The notes under the pieces were generated by a model that worked only from the letters and a program-made list of their open reading frames with translations, made no database searches and had not been told where the DNA came from. The position numbers were made by a program, and so were the translations under genes. A stretch of DNA of 32,462 nucleotides from assembly GCA_024239015.1 (NCBI GenBank), contig JANBVM010000003.1, positions 1 to 32,462 on the forward strand. The letters are read 5' to 3'. Numbering within the stretch: the first letter of the stretch is position 1; each line of letters begins with the position of its first letter. The stretch is from Patescibacteria group bacterium (GTDB taxonomy: Bacteria; Patescibacteriota; Minisyncoccia; Minisyncoccales; JANBVM01). Positions 28,004 through 32,462 of the stretch are shown here, piece after piece.

Positions 28004-28915
28004 ATGGCTATTCAGAAACAATTCGAAAAATTTTACGCGAACATTAAACTTACATCAGTCCAAAGAGAAGATGCAAGGAGGAAATATGATGGTGTTTGCA
28101 AAAAGCTACATGATAATTATTATCCTGAGATTGAATATAACGGGAGCACAAGATTACTGATTGGTTCTTATGGAAAACAAACACACATAAGACCCGCAAG
28201 AGATATCGATGTAATTTTTATAATGCCTTCAGAAAAATTTGACCAATACGATGATAATCAATCAAATTGTCAGTCTCAACTTTTGCAGGATATTAAAAAA
28301 ATTTTAGAAGAAAAATATCCAGATACTCCAATTAGAGCATCCGGAAAAGTAGTGATATTAGAATTTTCTGATAGCCAGCATCAGGTAGAGTTGCTCCCAG
28401 CGTGGGAGAATGAGGACAAAACCTTCAAAATTCCGAACTCAGAAAATGGAGGAAGTTGGGAAGGGTGGGACCCAAGATCAGAAATACAAGGAATTAAAGA
28501 CTCAGACACAAAAACCGGAGATACAAAAGCATTAATTCGAATGATTAAAAAATGGACGGAGAGATGTTCGGTGGAGATAAAATCATATAAGATAGAAAAC
28601 GAAGTATTGAATTTCTTTCATTTATCTGATTTAAAGTATCAATTTTATTCAATTTTAGTTCGAGATTTCTTTGCTTTTTTCTACGATAATGCCAGTGATG
28701 AAGATCTAAAAAGTCATCTGAAAACAGTACGCGATCGAGCTCAAAAGGCTTATTCTTTTGAAGAAGAGGGAAAAATTAATAAAGCGACCGATGAATGGAA
28801 AAAAATATTTGGTGACGATTTTCCAAAAGAAGAAGAACAGCAAAGGAATAATTTTGCTCCAAGTAATGATCAGCCTGGGCCAATAGTAAATCCTCCCAAG
28901 CCACATGGTTATTGA
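28004..28915 (+). CDS. CBASS CD-NTase (cGAS/DncV-like nucleotidyltransferase)
   Basis: RLLIGSYGKQTHIRPARDIDVIFIMP (GS..K and DxD), third acidic position in HQVELLPAW, disordered C-terminal tail ending NPPKPHGY. Confidence 0.9.
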   Translation: MAIQKQFEKFYANIKLTSVQREDARRKYDGVCKKLHDNYYPEIEYNGSTRLLIGSYGKQTHIRPARDIDVIFIMPSEKFDQYDDNQSNCQSQLLQDIKKILEEKYPDTPIRASGKVVILEFSDSQHQVELLPAWENEDKTFKIPNSENGGSWEGWDPRSEIQGIKDSDTKTGDTKALIRMIKKWTERCSVEIKSYKIENEVLNFFHLSDLKYQFYSILVRDFFAFFYDNASDEDLKSHLKTVRDRAQKAYSFEEEGKINKATDEWKKIFGDDFPKEEEQQRNNFAPSNDQPGPIVNPPKPHGY

Positions 28916-29540
28916 GCTAACGTTAGATGATATAACTTGGCTCAAGAAAAAATATCCCAAACTAAAATTTCATAGAGAAAAAAATGTGATTCGAGGTGAA
29001 TTATCTTTTAATAGAAAATATGGAAGCGTTGGGATTAAGGATTCCTATTTTCTTGAGATAAAACTGCAGAGTAAGGAGAACTCTATTTTACCTCAAGTAA
29101 AAGAATTTGGTGGGAAAATTAAAAGAATTTCGGAAAAATTAGCAAAGCCCCTAATCGATTTGCATGTTAATCCAGACGGAACTTTATGCCCGTGTATTTT
29201 TGAAAAAGAAAAAGCGTATTTCCCAACTGGTTTCAAAATGCAAGTATTCTTTGAGCAGATACTAGAACCTTATCTTTATTGGATTAGTTATACTCAAAAA
29301 TATAAAATATCTCCCTGGGAAGAATACGCTCATGGAAATTTAGGATATTTAGAATTATATGCCGAAGAATATATAAATCTTGAAAAACTAAGAGAATATT
29401 TTTCTGAGAAAGAATTACAAAAAATTAAAAAAGCAAAAGGCCATCATCAGTGTCTTTGTAAAAGAGAGAAAGAATTAAAAAATTGTCATAAATTAATTTA
29501 CAGTGCCATTTATAAATTAAAAAATGAACTCTATGGATAA
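28905..29540 (+). CDS. Standalone E2-like protein of type II-short CBASS
   Basis: DLHVNPDGTLCPCIFEKEKAYFP (E2-like catalytic Cys region), ISPWEEYAHGNLGYLELYAEE, C-terminal GHHQCLCKREKELKNCH zinc-binding-like motif; overlaps the CD-NTase by 11 bp. Confidence 0.8.
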   Translation: MVIELTLDDITWLKKKYPKLKFHREKNVIRGELSFNRKYGSVGIKDSYFLEIKLQSKENSILPQVKEFGGKIKRISEKLAKPLIDLHVNPDGTLCPCIFEKEKAYFPTGFKMQVFFEQILEPYLYWISYTQKYKISPWEEYAHGNLGYLELYAEEYINLEKLREYFSEKELQKIKKAKGHHQCLCKREKELKNCHKLIYSAIYKLKNELYG

Positions 29541-30084
29541 AACTAATTTACAAATCATAAGAGAATCATTCGGGAAAGTTGCATATTCGCATAAAACACA
29601 TGAAAAGGCAGCAGAAATAGAGGAAGGCAAAAAGAAAAAAATTAAATGGGGTAATATTTTTTTGACAACTTTTACTTCAGGAACTTTAGTCGGCAGGATC
29701 GTGACCAATGAAGCAGCTTTACTTTATATTGGTGCTGCTCTCGCTACCTTAGCTTTGGCTTTCACAATTTTTCAGCTAAGTTTCAATCCTGCAGAGAGAG
29801 CCGCAAAACATAAATCCACAGCCCAAAAACTTTGGTATATAAGAGAAAAATATGTTCATTTGATGGCAGATATAATTAATGATAGATTGAGCGAGGATTT
29901 AATTGTTGCCGAGAGAAATCAGTTAATTGAGGAATTAAAACTTATATATGAGTTTGCTCCAGGAACGGATTCAAAATCCTATCAAGAAGCAAGAAAAGCT
30001 TTAAAGATTAATGAAGAGTTGACTTTTTCGAACGAAGAAATTGATCAATTTTTACCTGATAGCTTAAGGATTGAGAAGGATTAA
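29524..30084 (+). CDS. SLATT-domain 2TM effector
   Basis: Two hydrophobic segments (WGNIFLTTFTSGTLVGRIV and EAALLYIGAALATLALAFTIFQLSF) followed by NPAERAAKHKSTAQKLWYIREKYVHLMADI, typical of SLATT; overlaps the E2-like gene. Confidence 0.85.
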   Translation: MNSMDKTNLQIIRESFGKVAYSHKTHEKAAEIEEGKKKKIKWGNIFLTTFTSGTLVGRIVTNEAALLYIGAALATLALAFTIFQLSFNPAERAAKHKSTAQKLWYIREKYVHLMADIINDRLSEDLIVAERNQLIEELKLIYEFAPGTDSKSYQEARKALKINEELTFSNEEIDQFLPDSLRIEKD

Positions 30085-30132
30085 TTTTCTTTAATCCCTA
30101 TTTATTTCTGAGGTTTTACTTAAATTTCTAGC

Positions 30133-30194
30133 AAGCAGGTTCTAGTATCGTCTGCGACCCGCAGCTATCTTGAGCTCCGTTCGAGAGACCGAGA
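30133..30194 (+). repeat. Copy 3 (diverged) of hairpin repeat
   Basis: AAGCAGGTTCTAG...AGCTATCTTGAGCTCCGTTCGAGAGACCGAGA; the segment at 30163-30192 is 27/30 identical to copy 2. Confidence 0.8.
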
Positions 30195-30244
30195 CTCTCC
30201 AATCAATGGTTCTGAACTCATTCAATAGGGGGGAGCAAATTTAG

Positions 30245-30268
30245 CCTGAGATTATTCCTCGGGTTTTT
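30245..30268. terminator. Terminator-like hairpin
   Basis: CCTGAG-attattc-CTCGGG followed by TTTTT. Confidence 0.65.
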
Positions 30269-30271
30269 AAT

Positions 30272-31210
30272 TTATGAAATAAAGGTTCTTAGTTTTTTCA
30301 AACTATCCTGATTATGAATAGAAACGGGCAATATTTGTTTTTTCAGTTTTTTCAAAACCTTAAGGATTAACTTAATTTCTTTCTCTGACTTTAAATCTGT
30401 TTTGGTAAGAAGAATAATTTCCGGTATCTTTAATAATTTTTCATTATAACTCTTTAGCTCATTCCTGATTTGTCGATAGCTTTTTTCAGGTTCTTCAAGT
30501 TCACAAGAAAGGCAGTGAAATAAAAGTGAAACTTTCTCAATATGTTTTAAAAATTTAATCCCTAAACCTTTTCCTTTAGAAGCCCCCTCTATAAGTCCTG
30601 GAATATCAGCAATAATTTTACCCCCTAATTCTCCTAAGTTAGGCTCAAGAGTAGTAAAAGGGTAATCACTGATTTTTGGATTAGCGTTTGTTAGCTCTTT
30701 AAGCAAACTGCTTTTACCAGCATTAGGGAAGCCAATAAGCCCATAATCAGCAATAAGCTTAAGATTAATATATAAATCTCTTTCCTGGCCTTTAAAACCC
30801 TTCTGGGCATTCATTGGCGTAACATTTGTAGAAGAACGAAATTCCCAGTTGCCTTTACCGCCTCGTCCTCCCTGACATAAGAGAAAACGAGAATCTTTAT
30901 CAGTCACTTCAAAGGTTTCTTTAGAATTATTATCAGTAATAATAGTCCCAATAGGAACTTTAATTTCTAAATCCTCAGCAGACTTACCGGACTTTATGTT
31001 TGACGTCCCATGCTGACCGTTTTCTGTTTTGATTTTAGCGCCTTTTGAAATATTAGAAAGAGCATAAATATCTGAAGTAGAGGTAATAAAAATACTGCCG
31101 CCATTTCCTCCATTACCGCCATCTGGGCCTTTTATTCTTTTATGAAAAGAAACTTTTCCATTCCCGCCATCCCCAGCCTTAAATTTAATGTTTATTTCTG
31201 TAATTAACAT
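30272..31210 (-). CDS. obgE: GTPase Obg/CgtA
   Basis: Gly-rich Obg fold KFKAGDGGNGKVSFHKRIKGPDGGNGGNGGSI; G1 IGFPNAGKSSLLKELTNANPKISDYPFTTLEPNLGEL; DIPGLIEGASKGKGLGIKFLKHIE; LTKTDL. Confidence 0.97.
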   Translation of the reverse strand: MLITEINIKFKAGDGGNGKVSFHKRIKGPDGGNGGNGGSIFITSTSDIYALSNISKGAKIKTENGQHGTSNIKSGKSAEDLEIKVPIGTIITDNNSKETFEVTDKDSRFLLCQGGRGGKGNWEFRSSTNVTPMNAQKGFKGQERDLYINLKLIADYGLIGFPNAGKSSLLKELTNANPKISDYPFTTLEPNLGELGGKIIADIPGLIEGASKGKGLGIKFLKHIEKVSLLFHCLSCELEEPEKSYRQIRNELKSYNEKLLKIPEIILLTKTDLKSEKEIKLILKVLKKLKKQILPVSIHNQDSLKKLRTFIS

Positions 31211-31254
31211 ATGTTTTTTTCATTATATCAGGCAGAATGAGTTCTGTGAATTTC

Positions 31255-31290
31255 ACCTTCAAGGTGTTTTAGTTATTGCGCCTTGAAGGT
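31255..31290. repeat. Inverted repeat in the obgE upstream region
   Basis: ACCTTCAAGGTG-ttttagttattg-CGCCTTGAAGGT, 12-bp arms with one G-T. Confidence 0.6.
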
Positions 31291-31471
31291 ACTACATCTC
31301 TAATAGGTAGATTTAGTGAGAGATAAACAGGAACAGGAATAAGCTGTTTTGCGCCTAGCTAACTGGTAAAATCGTCTTTTAAGCGGTTTTTGTTTTGTTT
31401 TAGGCAAGGACATTTGTCGGTTTTTGTTTTCTCAAAATTGACAAGGATTAGGAAAGAGCTAAATTAAAATA

Positions 31472-31687
31472 ATGAAAGAAAAAATTAAGAAACTCTGGCT
31501 ACTATTTGGCATCTCAATGGCGTTGGTTTCAGCTTGTGTTTGGCTTTATTTTTTAATACCCTTTTTCATAGATCCTAATAGTTATCAAATTATTGGAGAA
31601 TCTAATAGATTGATTTCTGGTGTTGAGATTTTATTACAAGTAAATGTTATTACAGTCTTAATTTATTTTTTAGCTAAGAAATTGTAG
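31472..31687 (+). CDS. Small hypothetical two-TM protein
   Basis: 71 aa with ATG start and hydrophobic segments (LWLLFGISMALVSACVWLYFLIPFFI; LLQVNVITVLIYFLA). Confidence 0.45.
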   Translation: MKEKIKKLWLLFGISMALVSACVWLYFLIPFFIDPNSYQIIGESNRLISGVEILLQVNVITVLIYFLAKKL

Positions 31688-31716
31688 GACATATATTATA
31701 AAAATGAATTGGATAA

Positions 31717-32424
31717 ATGATTAATGGTAACAATATGCATCAAATACAAAAAAATGTTCTCAGGAATTTACTTTTTAAAGAAAAGGCACGTTTTTCAGAA
31801 TTAAATACAGAGAATGTCTCTAATGATCATTTTAGTTTTCATGTAAGGAAATTAGCAGAAAAGGAATTAATTGAGAAAAGTCAGGAAGGTTTTTACAATT
31901 TAACTATTTCAGGGAAAGAATATGCTAATAGATTAGATACAGACACTACAGAAGTAAAAATAGAAAAACAGGCGAAAATAAGCGTTCTTATAGTTTGTAT
32001 AGACGATTCTGGGGATAAGAAGAAATATCTGGTTCAACAAAGACTAAAACATCCTTATTATGGTTTTCATGGTTTTGTCTCGGGAAAAATCCGATGGGGA
32101 GAGACCGTTTACGAGGCAAGCGCCAGGGAGCTGGAAGAAGAAACAGGCTTGCGAGCAAAATTAGAATTAGCTGGCATTGAGCATAAAATAGACTATTCTA
32201 AAGATGGAAAACTTTTAGAAGATAAATATTTTTATATTCTCAAAACAAATAAACTATCAGGAGAGTTATTGGAAAATTTTGAAGGAGGAAGAAATCTGTG
32301 GATGACCAAAAAAGAAATAAAAGAAACTCCTGAATTATTTGACGATGTGCTAAAGGTAATAGATGTTGTTGACGGAGATAGGTTCACTTTTTTTGAAGAT
32401 AAATATAATGTAAAGCGTTATTAG
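31717..32424 (+). CDS. NUDIX hydrolase with N-terminal winged-helix region
   Basis: GFHGFVSGKIRWGETVYEASARELEEETGL matches the Nudix box Gx5Ex7REUxEExGU; N-terminal MarR-like helix region. Confidence 0.9.
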   Translation: MINGNNMHQIQKNVLRNLLFKEKARFSELNTENVSNDHFSFHVRKLAEKELIEKSQEGFYNLTISGKEYANRLDTDTTEVKIEKQAKISVLIVCIDDSGDKKKYLVQQRLKHPYYGFHGFVSGKIRWGETVYEASARELEEETGLRAKLELAGIEHKIDYSKDGKLLEDKYFYILKTNKLSGELLENFEGGRNLWMTKKEIKETPELFDDVLKVIDVVDGDRFTFFEDKYNVKRY

Positions 32425-32428
32425 ATTA

Positions 32429-32462
32429 TTTCTAAGCAGGTTCTAGATCGAGAATGCCAGAT
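32429..32462 (+). repeat. Partial copy 4 of repeat left half, cut by window end
   Basis: TTTCTAAGCAGGTTCTAGATCGAGAATGCCAGAT resembles TTTCTAGCAAGCAGGTTCTAG (30125-30145) and GGTTCTAGACCGAGGATGCCAGCA (27912-27935). Confidence 0.65.

Noticed and set aside
27927-28160. 77-aa plus-strand ORF
   Set aside because: Starts inside the hairpin repeat and overlaps the CD-NTase in another frame; no protein-like features.
1-32462. CRISPR array
   Set aside because: No regularly spaced 23-40 nt direct repeats seen; the hairpin repeats are kilobases apart.

Overview
This is an AT-rich, gene-dense window. It looks like a Patescibacteria/CPR-type genome (inference from small compact genes and a short DnaX). 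A housekeeping backbone occupies 1-10358: P-type ATPase C-terminus, permease, Ca/Na antiporter, rmuC, rplU, recR, dnaB, GT4, cysS, GtrA, dnaX and tRNA-Gln(TTG). It resumes at about 30.27 kb with obgE and a NUDIX gene. Between the tRNA and obgE lies a roughly 20 kb accessory island. From left to right the island contains: (i) a three-gene ABC three-component operon (SMEK-type effector, small MC6-like middle component, DUF2326 ABC ATPase); (ii) a PH-like/lipoprotein-like gene; (iii) a phage-derived block (large serine recombinase, TerL, TerS-like, ParB-methyltransferase) with no capsid or portal genes; (iv) an S24/LexA-like regulator facing that block across an intergenic region with two tandem inverted repeats; (v) a KAP-family P-loop NTPase, a double zinc-ribbon protein, two HEPN-like proteins and a possible PD-(D/E)XK-like protein; (vi) a compact overlapping operon of CD-NTase, standalone E2-like protein and SLATT 2TM protein, which I read as a type II-short CBASS. 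The most notable structure is a 30-nt hairpin-bearing direct repeat (AGCAACCTTGAGC[G/T]CGGTTCGAGAGACCGA). One copy begins at the 3' end of tRNA-Gln, a second lies just upstream of the CBASS operon, and a diverged third lies just downstream of it. The copies delimit both the 17.5 kb island and the CBASS cassette, suggesting stepwise accretion next to a tRNA. All functional calls come from reading motifs by eye; no database search was run.
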